From the NCBI RefSeq assembly GCF_000237925.1, contig NC_031498.1, forward strand, positions 17,493,004 through 17,557,003: DNA of 64,000 bases, written 5' to 3'. The translations under genes and the position numbers were made by a program. This stretch comes from Schistosoma mansoni (Eukaryota > Platyhelminthes > Trematoda > Strigeidida > Schistosomatidae). Below the pieces are notes generated by a model. It did not search any database. It was given only the letters and a program-made list of their open reading frames with translations, and was not told the DNA's origin. Below are positions 50,735 to 61,225 of the stretch, piece after piece (position 1 is the first letter of the stretch; the number at the start of each line of letters is the position of its first letter).

Positions 50735-50905
50735 ATAACTCCTCCTGTAGCTGTTCTGGGGTTAATGCCGGTTCCAAACCCTAGTGAAGAAGGAGCATTT
50801 GGCATGTGGTCAGCAGCCCCATCTCGTAGAGTAAAGCCTTGCTAAAAGTACTCAAGCCTGAGAAAACAACTGAAACCATTTAAACTCTGCCCTGGGAGTT
50901 AATAG
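50735..50905 (+). mobile_element. 5' end fragment of an RTE LINE
   Basis: Decayed match to the 5' end of the intact RTE at 18362 (minus): CTCCTGTAGCTGTTCTGGGG, CCAAACCCTAG, GGAGCATTTGGCATGTGG, and later AAACTCTGCCCTGGGAGT. The coding part is missing. Confidence 0.65.
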
Positions 50906-51200
50906 ATCTTCATTCATCTCTTCTTCACATGTTAAACAAATATGGTTTTGACTTGTGTTGAGTTTCCTTAAGAAGTTGTTCACATCTTCACGTTTATCAC
51001 TTGTGACCAAAACGTCAACCAAGTAGCGCTTATACAGATACATCTTTTGAAATAAGTTTTATTCAAATATGTTCAAGACTGTATACTGAGGTTTACTAAA
51101 GTCTTGGCTACACAAAAACTGGAAACCTTTTCTTGGGAACCCTTCAAAAATAACCTGTTCTTACCCTTTATCTACCTTGGTAATACTGATTTGTTGTCCA
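50906..51200 (-). mobile_element. Penelope-like reverse transcriptase fragment
   Basis: The minus strand encodes LYKRYLVDVLVTSDKRED, NNFLRKLNTSQNHICLTCEEE: the motif C region of a Penelope reverse transcriptase (YVDD changed to YLVD) and the following thumb. This family differs from the element at 7.6-12.8 kb. It directly abuts the RTE 5' fragment, so the RTE may have inserted into it. Confidence 0.65.
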
Positions 51201-51480
51201 TAGTGGTTTTCACATTGCGTACTTTATTAGTATCCTTATTTCCTCGTACCTTTTGACTTGTCAGATTAGTTTTTTTTATTTTTTCATACATAATGTCTTA
51301 ACAAATATTTGTATAATCAGATTATTCGGAATTTACTGCGCAAACATACCGCATAATTATAAAACGCTTCGTCTTCTCATTGCATTATCCAAATTTCAAA
51401 TCGTCTATGATTGGTAGTTCATTATCTGTATCAAAATTGGGTACATATTATTGATAATACACAAAATATGAAGATATATA

Positions 51481-51740
51481 TATCAAAGTCTAGCGTCTTT
51501 AAATTTATGCCTCATGGTCACACTCAGTCCAGAACGACTTTGACATGTAATAACAGGATAATTTTTACTAAAACGATAGAGTGAAATTCCACACATAGAG
51601 AAGTCAATGATGTGTTCTGTTTCCGCCTGTGAGCTACCTAAGGATAGAGCATAAGCTGAAAGAGAGTTGAAGTGTTCAAGGATGTTGCATAATTCATGTT
51701 TCAGTTGACTGCTGATTTGACGACGATCATCTTTTTCTAT
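51481..51740 (-). CDS. Candidate terminal exon, unknown protein
   Basis: Minus strand, acceptor-like TTTACCATAG before AAAAAGATG at about 51740, open to a stop at 51483. It encodes DDRRQISSQLKHELCNILEH, LSAYALSLGSSQAETEHIID, MCGISLYRFSKNYPVITCQS and MRHKFKDARL. The composition is less AT-driven than random frames here and looks like real protein, but I recognise no domain. The frame extends upstream to 51875 through sequence that looks non-coding. It could be the last exon of an otherwise unseen gene or a chance frame. Confidence 0.3.
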
Positions 51741-51875
51741 GGTAAACAAACAATTTACAAGAACACTTGTTGATCGGCAGTTAATAAAATACTCACAAGA
51801 TAATCTGTATAGCAAGAGGTGGTTATATTGAAGATGATAGAAAATGAAAAATTTCAAATAACTCTTTTCGTCCAT

Positions 51876-53094
51876 AGATTTGAATGAAATAGCAACAATG
51901 ACAACAACAACTGAATTAAAATAATATGGAATTCATTTCGTTCTACGACAAAATGTATTATTCAGACAATAATTTATGAACGATATTCGGACTATACTTA
52001 AGTGCCCTTCAGTAACTTTAACGACTGTAAGAATCAAAATAGAATCCTTAATTAGTGTGGTGAATTTGTATTAGGATTTACTTTTCAACATTAGGGTTTT
52101 CATTATGACCGAACATCAGCTATAATACCAGAATTCCGTTTAGGCATATAAATGAATGAATTTTGTTCCAAGTCAATAGTCACTACCTTAGATCTGATTG
52201 GTAATTTCTTAAGTTTTGGGTCTGTTATGTGGTCTGTCAGAACCAATTTTAACAGTCAATGAGGTGAGTTGTAAGAGGAATATTGTTAAATTTTTTTCAA
52301 CCTACGAACAGATTGTTTAGTTCCACTCCTAGAAAGTCACAAGGGATAAATAATAAACTCTCATCTCTAACTAAAATTTCCAAACATTTTTGGACATAAA
52401 CTCCCCAACATAATGACCACACTGGTTCATATTGAAATATCGGAATCTAAAGACTAGATTTTTAAGTGAAATGATGGATTCTGTGCTGCTTATTAAAACA
52501 ATAAAGCCATGAAATGACCCAGTGAATGTACATAATTGTTATTGAATAAGAATGAACCTTTTAAAATCGATGATAAAAATGGCTTGTGAACATTTGAATG
52601 TTTTGAACTTTCAAACAAGATACATTTATGCTCACAATATCTTTTCTATGGGTTTATTAAAGTTCATTGTTATCTTGGCATATATTCAATCGAAATTAGT
52701 GAATGAATTATTCTAAACGTCAAAATCGAATTCTTAACTACTCATACAGAATTTATCGGCTAAAGATAATCAAATTAAAAAAAACAATGCTTACAATTAT
52801 CAATAAATTTATTAGCTTATTAATTTTTTGTTATACAGTATTATCATTACCACTCATTCTCACTAGCCTTCTATAATGAATTAATTTCCGATGAACAAAA
52901 CGATTACAAATATTTCTAACATCGACATGAATTTCTAAACACTCCGATTATTTAGTGTATGATCACACATTGTTTTAGATGATGAAATTACGAAGTTGTA
53001 GCACAAATATATCAATGATAAGAAAGCGAGATGTCATTAATATGATTCTCCAAATGTGTTGATTAACAATCTGGCTCAGATATTATAAACACTA
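51876..53094. other. Unassigned AT-rich stretch
   Basis: No exon, RNA gene or recognisable element seen. Confidence 0.5.
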
Positions 53095-54110
53095 ATGACC
53101 TGAGAAGATCGGCAACACCATCCAGAATTCATCCGATGGATTACACTGCAAGGTCGTGCATGGAGGATAGATGACAGATGCATTCCAAGTGAGGATCGGA
53201 GTCAAAAATGGCTGCCTAATCTCTGTCTTTCTGTTTCTTCCGGTGGTTGACTGGATTATGAAGACATCCACATGTGAGGGGATGCACGAAATATAATATA
53301 CAGTTTGCATGCAACTGGACAGTTTGGACGTCGTAGGTGACCTGACCCTTCTATCTCACACACACCAACAAATGCAGGTCAAGACGACCCTCAGTAGGCT
53401 TCAACGTACATAAGGGAAAAACCAAGACCTTCAAGTACAACAAAGAGAATATCAACCCCATCTCACCTGATGGATAAGCTCTGGAAGATTTGAAAACTTT
53501 CACGTAGCTGGTCAGCATCATCTATGAACAAGGAGGATCTGATGCAGACGTGAAAGCAAAGATTGGAAAAGCAAGAAAAGCATTTCTACAGTTGAATAAT
53601 ATATGGAACTCAAAACCACTGTCTGTCGACCAATATCGAAGTTAGAATCTTTAATGTGAACGTCAAGATAGTTCTTCTATATGGCACTGAAAGTTCGAGA
53701 ACTTCTACTACAACTATCATCAATAAAGTACAAGTATTTGTAAACAATTATCTACACAATATACTGAATGTCCGTTGACCGGATACAATCAGCACCACCC
53801 TACTGTGGGAGAGAGCAGTCCAACTACAATCTGAAGAGAAATTTAGGAAGACATTATGGAAGTTGTGCCTCAGACATACATTGTGGAAATCATCAATTTG
53901 CATTACAACGCATGTGTTAACCTGGAATCATTAAGGGAAACTGAAAAGAATACAATTAGCCGCGAATTTATAGCAGACATGAAAAGGATGAATATCAACT
54001 GCAATGAACTGGAAATAATTGTCCAGGACAGAGTTCGATACAGCATGCTGGCGGGCGGCCTGTGCTCTTTTATAAGGGGTAACAAGCGTGAGTAAGTAAG
54101 TAAGTAAGTA
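53095..54110 (+). mobile_element. Old 5'-truncated RTE LINE
   Basis: About 1.0 kb, plus strand, from the middle of the reverse transcriptase to the 3' end. Pieces recognisable by comparison with the intact copy are [16 protein letters not shown], the region before FADD (diverged), GGSDADVKAKIGKA-like, and GGLCS near the end. It ends in AGTAAGTAAGTAAGTAA, the family's tail repeat. There are many frame breaks; it is old. Confidence 0.8.
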
Positions 54111-54380
54111 AATCACTACTTCACCAACATTTCGGAAAGTGACATTCAATTTCCAAATTTAACTTGTCTAAATATTTCATCAATACGAACATCAAAAACT
54201 AAATTAATGTTAATTAGTTTTATTTGACCAGTGTATTAATTCAAAAATAAGTGTTTGTGCATCCATTAATCATTTGATGAATTTTTGTCTAATCTAACCT
54301 AATAAATATTACAAATAATAAATATACTTACATGATTAACATGAAATTAATAATTTAAACAAAATACCACAAAATATACA

Positions 54381-54764
54381 CTAATGTATGAAAGTGTACA
54401 AAATAATACTGAGAAATAGTAAATAATAAAAGTTATTCAGATGAAGTCCACTGAGTCGAGATCCATTGTTTCCTTCGTCACAATGTGACTGATCCGTGTA
54501 TAGTCCGATACAAAGTGAGTACATAGTTGCATGAGCAATAAATGTATTATCTAATGAAGAATGAAATAGTTCACTGTAAGGTCCATTAGCATAAATCGGT
54601 ACATCCTCAGCACTGTGTGTGGAAAGACTGAGTCTCACCAATGATTCTGCTGTGTAGTTGCTTGCGAATCTATCCTCTGTTTCCGGATCAGATCGAGGTG
54701 CATCCAATATACCTCTTGGTCCATTGAAAAAGGAGGATATGAGATATGATTTATTATCATCTCC
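54381..54764 (-). CDS. Alkaline phosphatase, terminal exon (out of order)
   Basis: Acceptor GTGTTACAG at 54765-54773, phase 0, compatible with exon 5 at 46028. Encodes GDDNKSYLISSFFNGPRGI, LVRLSLSTHSAEDVPIYANG and TFIAHATMYSLCIG. His in THSAEDV is the last zinc ligand. The C-terminus is hydrophobic (NNFYYLLFLSIILYTFIH), a GPI-attachment signal as in animal alkaline phosphatases. On the minus strand this exon lies upstream of exon 1 at 50364, so it cannot serve that gene as assembled. It belongs either to an upstream duplicate, of which only part of exon 3 remains (55834-55581), or to the same gene by correct assembly. Confidence 0.88.
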   Translation of the reverse strand, partial: GDDNKSYLISSFFNGPRGILDAPRSDPETEDRFASNYTAESLVRLSLSTHSAEDVPIYANGPYSELFHSSLDNTFIAHATMYSLCIGLYTDQSHCDEGNNGSRLSGLHLNNFYYLLFLSIILYTFIH

Positions 54765-54844
54765 CTGTAACACAAAACAAGGCAATATTAAATAATCTCG
54801 TTCCACTAAATGTAACAATATTCCTCTCATGGTCTACTGTTATT

Positions 54845-55093
54845 TTAGAATATTAAAGATTCCCATTGTGAAAATTAGAACAACACATGTAACTGAACAA
54901 TTGTTTTCAATTAGATCGTCATCAGGCTTTACTCTAATATACAGGAATATTTATACGACGTGTTCTATTTCATTGTGATTATTGACTCAAATAGCCTTGA
55001 TTGGTCTAACATTTTCGTATAAATATTCACGTATATTAGAGTAAAGCCTGATGACGATCTAGTTGAAAACAATTGTTCGCTTACATGTGTTGT
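54845..55093. mobile_element. Miniature fold-back made of Penelope-element ends
   Basis: TCTACTGTTATT (12 bp) flanks it at 54833-54844 and 55094-55105. The left part (ATATTAAAGATTCCCATTGTG through the GATCGTCATCA block) equals the left end of the Penelope-like element at 7652 onward, and the right part equals the right end of that element in inverted orientation (TTCTATTTCATTGTGATTAT through TTGTTCTA). No coding region remains. It is a 249-bp non-autonomous derivative in the presumed last intron of alkaline phosphatase. Confidence 0.8.
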
Positions 55094-55339
55094 TCTACTG
55101 TTATTGTTTATCACATAGTATTTGAATCCGTAATAATATTATTGATGACAGAGACGTGTAAGTTGGGAGATTGAAAAAAAATAACAAGGTTGTTCTAAAG
55201 GACTGTAATTTTCCTCAAAATCTTTCAACATTTTGATTTCCCAATGTAAAGAATAGTAGATATTCAGTGACCATATTAAATATTCCGAAGAAACGTTACT
55301 ATGTGATACAGCGAAAATGCCATTCACTTCTTTGTTACA

Positions 55340-55576
55340 CCAGAAAAGCTACTTTATATTTTTCGAACATAAACCAATTTACTGAGACAAGTGAAAGTCA
55401 AAGTGATTGTGGCTTTTCATCAACTGACCAGAACTTATATTTCACAAGCAAACAAATAGTGTAAATTATAGTCAACCTTATAGTTCGTGATTTAATATCA
55501 TATTTAATGATGAAATAATGTCGTATATTAATGACATTTAGTTGACAAGTACTTATTTGTGAAAACGCGTGTTTAA
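55340..55576. repeat. Duplicated alkaline-phosphatase intron segment (pairs with 44224-44460)
   Basis: Same as the segment right of the 200-N gap. Here it joins directly to a partial exon 3, whereas in the gene at 46-50 kb the two are 2.67 kb apart. Confidence 0.85.
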
Positions 55577-55580
55577 ATTT

Positions 55581-55834
55581 ACCAGTCGGTTTGTTTAAAC
55601 TCATTGTTTGTATGTAAGAGAACATGCTTGTGGTTCATTTTGGTCTGTATTTCCTGCCATTCATTTAAGAGGTTTCGTGAATCAGAACGTTTCCCCTTCA
55701 CGTTGAAAGTGGTATTGTCTGATGGACCATAGAATTCGCTTGCTCCTCCTCCCATTATGACGCTGACGTGAGAAGCGTTAGTTAGTAGTTGTGCAGCAGC
55801 GTCTGTACAGTGGAATGCGTGCTCGTTTAATGGA
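55581..55834 (-). pseudogene. Partial second copy of alkaline phosphatase exon 3
   Basis: Matches 47131-47384 with an offset of 8450 and a few percent difference. The acceptor ATTCAG is kept, but the last 21 bases and the donor are missing, replaced by the duplicated intron segment. Homology continues, more diverged, into intron 2 to about 56130 (both have CTCATATCGAGCT). Exons 4 and 5 are absent, so this copy cannot give a full enzyme. Confidence 0.85.
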
Positions 55835-56149
55835 CTGAATGAGAGAGAGGAGAAATAAGTGATGGTGTTAACAATAATAATAATATGATGATGATATTGA
55901 TGATGATTACTGCTTAATCTGCTATCTTAATGAAACTAGAGCTACAACAATTTACACATTTTGTAAAAACAAAAATCGGTTGTAATTTTTTATTCAAACA
56001 GTATGCTGAATTGATAAATTAATGTGTGTAGGCTGTTATATGTATACGTCAATAAGTTGACAATTTATTCATGACAACTTATTTTATGCTCATATCGAGC
56101 TTTTTTCGTATGGCAATGCAATTCGTTAGTTATTTTATAAGTTTCAGTT

Positions 56150-57310
56150 TCCAGTTATAACTCGTTCGATGATTCATTAGTTTCTAATGAAGTCCTTAAT
56201 GAATTTGAGAAAATTATTTCAAATGAATCAAATTCTGACGATTTTATAATAAATGTTGCTTGTTCTCACAAACCTTAGTCAATTCTGAGCACAAATTCTC
56301 AATAGGTTCAGATCTAATTATAATTCTGATGGGCTCATATGTAATGCTATTTGTCCTCGCAATCCGTTCACTTCTAGTCAGTGTGAGAAAAATGTTTTAA
56401 ATGAGTCACATTCTGATAATATTTCAGATGTCATTTTAGCAGATGTTGGTTGCTCTCACACTTCATTTATGTCACATAGAATCCCTCTTCAATGTTATGA
56501 TAAATCAACTGATATAATAAATGTTTGCGAAGCAGTCGCAAAACCAGAATGCACAGGAGTGACAAAAGGAACCTTCAACCTCTGTGTGTACCCATACGCC
56601 CCAATGCTAACATATAATAAATGTGTTAGCAGTGGTAAGACAGTTCAGGTCAAGAAAGTCACATTATTTGTAACGTGGGTACATGAAGATCCAACTATGT
56701 TTCGTGGGGTAATGGGAATCGTATATGCATTGCGCGTAGCAGCAGAGCATAGAAGTCAGAAGCTTAAATAGATTTTCTGAAAATGCAGCTAAAAACAAAC
56801 CAAATGTAGGCTGGAGCTTGATCACGTGACCGTCCGAGATCCTAGAGAGTACGAAAAAGAACAGCAACTTTTTCAAATAAACTCTCCACAGAAAAGTTGT
56901 TCTTACGTATTCTATTAAAAAAGAGGAGGAGGTGATATGACGGGATTGATAGTCAGAGTTGGATTCTTTTACTCATTATGATTTTTGTTCAACATCATTT
57001 CCGTTTTAACTGAAAGTGTAGTATTTGCTTTGTTTTCTAGTATGATACTTTATTCGGTATAACATAAGATATTCTTGTATTAAATAACATAAACTATGCT
57101 CAGCATGATACGCAACATATGATTTGTTATAACTGTAAGTATTTTTCGTGTATGTGATCTCACCCTAATTATAATCAAATGGGTTTACAATCAACGTATA
57201 AATGAGTGTATTTTCGACCAGGGTTATCGTCGTGTTTTGAGCTTGATAAATCTTCACTAGTACCAGTCTTGGTGTTCTTATTTTGAGTCGTGGGAATTGC
57301 AATAGTTTCT
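56150..57310 (+). mobile_element. LTR-type retroelement fossil, 3' part
   Basis: A purine run (AAAAAAGAGGAGGAGG, ending near 56935) followed by TGATATGACGGG looks like a polypurine tract and the start of a 3' LTR of roughly 370 bp. The 56150-56930 interior is less AT-rich, contains an imperfect repeat of about 60 bp (56213 and 56402) and an open frame at 56469-56771 without a family I can name. Family and 5' end unknown; the copy is broken. Confidence 0.35.
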
Positions 57311-58072
57311 CATTTACAGAAGAAAAGGAAACTTTGAAACACTATACACTATTTGCAATATTTTACAAAGACCATAAGTACACGCTTTCTGAGTGTTTAC
57401 ATCAAAAAAAGCTTTCTCCTTACTCTGTCTTCAAGTGATTAAAGGCAATGGCTAGGTAACAGGAAGAGACGTCAGTAACCTAATCCATCTAATAATTTAT
57501 TGTATCGTTGTGGAACGTATCTATTAATCGATACTCATGTTAAACGGAATTTGTTTTTCTTAAAAGTTACACTAAAATTACACCAATTAAACTGATCATA
57601 GAGTCACGCGAATATCGAGCAATCAACACTTGAATTTCATTCTAAGACATAGCTGAACATGACCATCGTACATGATTTATGGCATAAATGTAAAACAATC
57701 AACAGATTCATGAATCGGTATGGAAAGAAACCTAAATTTGCTAGATCAGATGTTTTATGTGGTGTTTTTTCCAATAAACTAAATAAGCATATTGTATCTT
57801 AGCTTCATACATTACATTTAGTGTTGACATTTTCAACAAAACAAATTAATGAACACCATAAGCGGTCTAATATGAATGATGGTTTTGATCAATCTCATGG
57901 AAAAAACCTATCAGTAGTTAATTAAATATCTCGATAAAACAATTCTTGTTGTATTTTGAATCGGGTTAATAAGCAAAAATAGAATGACGTTCTAGCTTAC
58001 ATCAACTCGTGAATTCGACTATGTAAATAGAAATGACAGAATGAAAACTGTTTTTTCACTGCTGTTACATAT
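57311..58072. other. Unassigned AT-rich stretch
   Basis: Nothing recognised. Confidence 0.45.
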
Positions 58073-58153
58073 AGTCCAGGATAGAGTGGGTTGGAGAAAG
58101 CTGGTCGGCGGCCTATGCTTCATTGGGAGTAACAGGCGTAAGTAACTAAGTAA
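58073..58153 (+). mobile_element. RTE LINE 3' end, severely truncated
   Basis: About 80 bp: GATAGAGTGGGTTGGAGAAA, GGTCGGCGGCCTATGCTTC, AACAGGCGTAAGTAAC, equal to the last codons and tail of the intact RTE. The encoded [13 protein letters not shown] is unbroken, so this is a fairly recent, extremely 5'-truncated insertion. Confidence 0.85.
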
Positions 58154-60369
58154 GTTATATATAGTGCTATTTCAGGACATTTCATCCACCAAATTTACAT
58201 ACATTTGTTTCTGAGTTAAACAAATAATCATATCAGATATAGACTCTTTTAAATCAATGAAAATAATCTATTAGTCGTTTGTGTTTAGCATATTTCTTCA
58301 AATGATCAATTTTCCAATGGCAACCAACTTGTTCACTGAAGAATAAATCACAAATGTTGTTGACATTATGTACTTGCTAAAAAAAATTTATCATCATTGA
58401 CGCCAATTCAACTATTTCGATCACTCCATCTAAATTCTATCTAAAGTTAATTATTGATTTTTTTGCATTTCACTAGTTCATTCTAATCATAAATTTTCTT
58501 TCGAATGTAAACATACATTTGACAAAATCTGTTCACACTTCGATATGTGTAATTTACACAAATTAAGACAGTTTTCTCATCAACCATAATCGAACATGTG
58601 ATTTTAATGTTGAAACCGATTTTACTAGCTGATAAGTTACAGTACTGATATGTTCAATAAACTAGTAATGACGACAGAAAAATAAAAAATGTCTTAGTCA
58701 CATTGGTTGTCAATTACTTGTCAAACATTTTATCAATTAGCACAATTTATGGTTTTTTAGTTGTATGTCTTGAATTCATTGGATTTCAAACAACTTTTTG
58801 GTGTTGTGTTACTTCATAGAACTATCCTTATTTGAATCTCACTTTTGACCTACTTAATGAGAGTAAGGATGTGGGATTGATCTGACGTTAGTGTCAATAT
58901 CCTTTTTAAACAAAATGATAATGTGTTTCTCATCTTTATCATTTTGATAAAATGTTTTCTGAAATAAGCTTGAGTAATTTGATTATCAAATTTTAATAGA
59001 TATTTCGTTTAAGCTTTCTTTTACGGTTAGATTTTAAATTTACTTATCAGGTTTAGTCAGTCAACTAAGGCAATTCATTGATCTTTTGTCACTTTTTTTT
59101 AAAACTACAAATGTTGGACGTTTAAAAAGTTTCTGGCAATTAATTCCTTGAAGTGATGTACTGACCTAATAATCATTAAAATCCATATTAATTTCTTTGT
59201 TACCATACATATACTTAAGTCCTTTTTTTGATTGACGTTCGTATACATTATCTTATGAGTGATGATTGATGAAGTATTTTGAAATGCTTTTCAATTTATT
59301 TAGTACAATGACACTCCAAGATTATATGCGATAATGTTTCTCATTTCTACAAGAAATGTTTTGATATTATCTATACAAAAAATTTGGAATGTAGAGTTGT
59401 GAATATGGTTAATGGATTTCAGTCTTAGAATTCAGACTTTCTATTTTTGAATTCAGGTTCTGGGAAACAATAATGATATAACTTAGAAAACCTAAGTGTA
59501 ACAATAATAATAATAACGATCTTAAATGGTCATAATCTCAGCACACACCTCTCATTTTATTCCAATCATAGCATATCTTCAGTAGAAAATATTATTACAA
59601 TACTTTGATTAATTCCTGATACGTTTACATGTACGTATATCATCAGCATAGGCGTTTTATAAATGTTATATAAGTCATTGAAACCATGACTTATTAAGTC
59701 TAAAGAGTAATTGTTTACATTCAGTTAACCTTGTTAGGACAAATAAATATTGATAAAAATGTTTCTGTAAAATTTTTTAATTTACTGGGTTTATTAACAG
59801 TGAATTTTCCAATAATTCTCAATTCCATGCAGCCTTTAAACAGTTAATATTTTTCAGATAACAATAGATCTAATACCATTTAAAAGTCTTTTTATCAATC
59901 ATCTACATTTGTGCGAATAACACACTGACTGACATGTAACTCATTCTGTGGTTTGTTTCTGTGGAAAAGGTATTCTATTTACATTTTCCAAAAGAATCTG
60001 TTAGCTTACGTTCACAAATAGTCTTCAGTAAAGCGCTGTGTGTAATAAAGCTCAACGTTTGTTCTTTGAACTTGACAAATTCACTGACCACATGACAACT
60101 GAAAGTATTTTATTTCTTGATAAACCGAAAGAGATTTTTCACATAAGAAAGTCGATAATATGTTCAGTTTCCGAAATCATATTCTCACGTTCCTTTAAAA
60201 ATATTACACGGAATTACTTCGACGAATTGAATTTCCGGTTTTCAGAAACTGAACTTAATATCACGAAGAAAACAAATGCATTGTACTAATTAGATGATAT
60301 ATGTGGAAAATTGATAAGAGTTAACTGATTTGTAAGAACACTAAACAAATACTATATATTTTCATAGTT
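58154..60369. other. Unassigned AT-rich stretch
   Basis: No gene seen. The open frame at 60038-60289 has no recognisable domain and no splice context that I trust. Confidence 0.5.
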
Positions 60370-60416
60370 GAAAGCATGAGTCAATTGAAGTTAGACCACC
60401 AAGAAGAATCTGAAAG

Positions 60417-60460
60417 CACTGGACGGCCGTTTCGTCCTATTGTGGAACTCCTCAGCAATG
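60417..60460 (-). ncRNA. Hammerhead ribozyme motif in SINE (core complete, two wobble pairs)
   Basis: Minus strand: CATTG / CTGAGGA / GTTCC...GGAC / GAA / ACGGCCGT / C / CAGTG. The core is canonical; one pair in stem I and one in stem II are G-U. Could still be active. Confidence 0.75.
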
Positions 60461-60883
60461 CGCATCCACGATCTCGCTCCGCGAGATTCGAAACCAGGAC
60501 CTACCAGTCTCGAGCCATAGCACTTAACCGATAGACCACTGAGCCGGCGCCCAACGGTGTTAATGTCTAACCTCAAGCAATGCACAAAGTTGAGCAACCG
60601 TTCACCAATTGTCTTCGTCATCATATGCTCACTAGTGAGTGATTTCAAGAGGTACTTCCTGGAGTTCTAGTGAGAAGCAGTGATCAGTGGTGTTCAACCA
60701 GGTCTGTTGTGAGATAGGAATTCACTGAAGACGATTGGTGAACGGTTGCTCAAACTTCGTGGATTGGTTGAGGTTAGGCATCAACACCGTTGGATGCCGG
60801 TTCAGTTGTCTATTGGTTAAGTGCTCTGGCGCGAGACTGGTAGGTCTTGAAATGGAATCTCGCGAGGCGAGATCGTGAATGCA

Positions 60884-60927
60884 CACTGCTGAGGAGTCCC
60901 TTAATAGGATGAAACAGCCGTCCAGTG
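60884..60927 (+). ncRNA. Hammerhead ribozyme motif in SINE (weakened stems)
   Basis: CACTG / CTGAGGA / GTCC...GGAT / GAA / ACAGCCGT / C / CAGTG. The core is canonical, but the first stem II pair is G-U and stem III has a mismatch, so activity should be reduced. Confidence 0.7.
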
Positions 60928-61183
60928 CTTCCAGGTTTCCCTTAGTGGTCTAACTTCAATTGACTCATGATTCCAACTGTGAAAATACTGAAATCTCCAC
61001 AAAACCCCTTCTGATAATAATAACATTCTACATAATAAAATGTAAAATCTCTAGTCACTGTAAAAATCAAAACGATTAGTAATTAATACGACTGATATTG
61101 AACAAGTTCATTGCTTATCCTTTATGATTATTTCAATTAAATGATTGAAGTCATAGCATATTCATAGAACATTTCGTTTGTAC

Positions 61184-61187
<4 letters not shown>

Positions 61188-61223
<36 letters not shown>
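61188..61223. repeat. (AT)n microsatellite
   Basis: About 18 AT units. Confidence 0.95.

Positions 61224-61225
<2 letters not shown>

Larger units (their letters stand above)
60370..61012. mobile_element. Long inverted pair of hammerhead SINEs
   Basis: The left copy is in minus orientation (tail at 60375, hammerhead 60417-60460, tRNA-like head with TAACCGATAGACCACTGAGCC complement, upstream part to about 60640). The right copy is in plus orientation (upstream part from about 60720, TCTATTGGTTAAGTGC A-box-like region, hammerhead 60884-60927, tail to ACCCCTTCTG at 61012). The upstream parts pair too (ATTGGTGAACGGTTGCTC and its complement), giving arms of about 290 bp around a centre near 60690. 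These copies show a longer 5' region than the 35.8-kb copy. Confidence 0.85.

Noticed and set aside
60038-60289. 83-codon open frame
   Set aside because: No domain and composition typical of AT-rich intergenic DNA.
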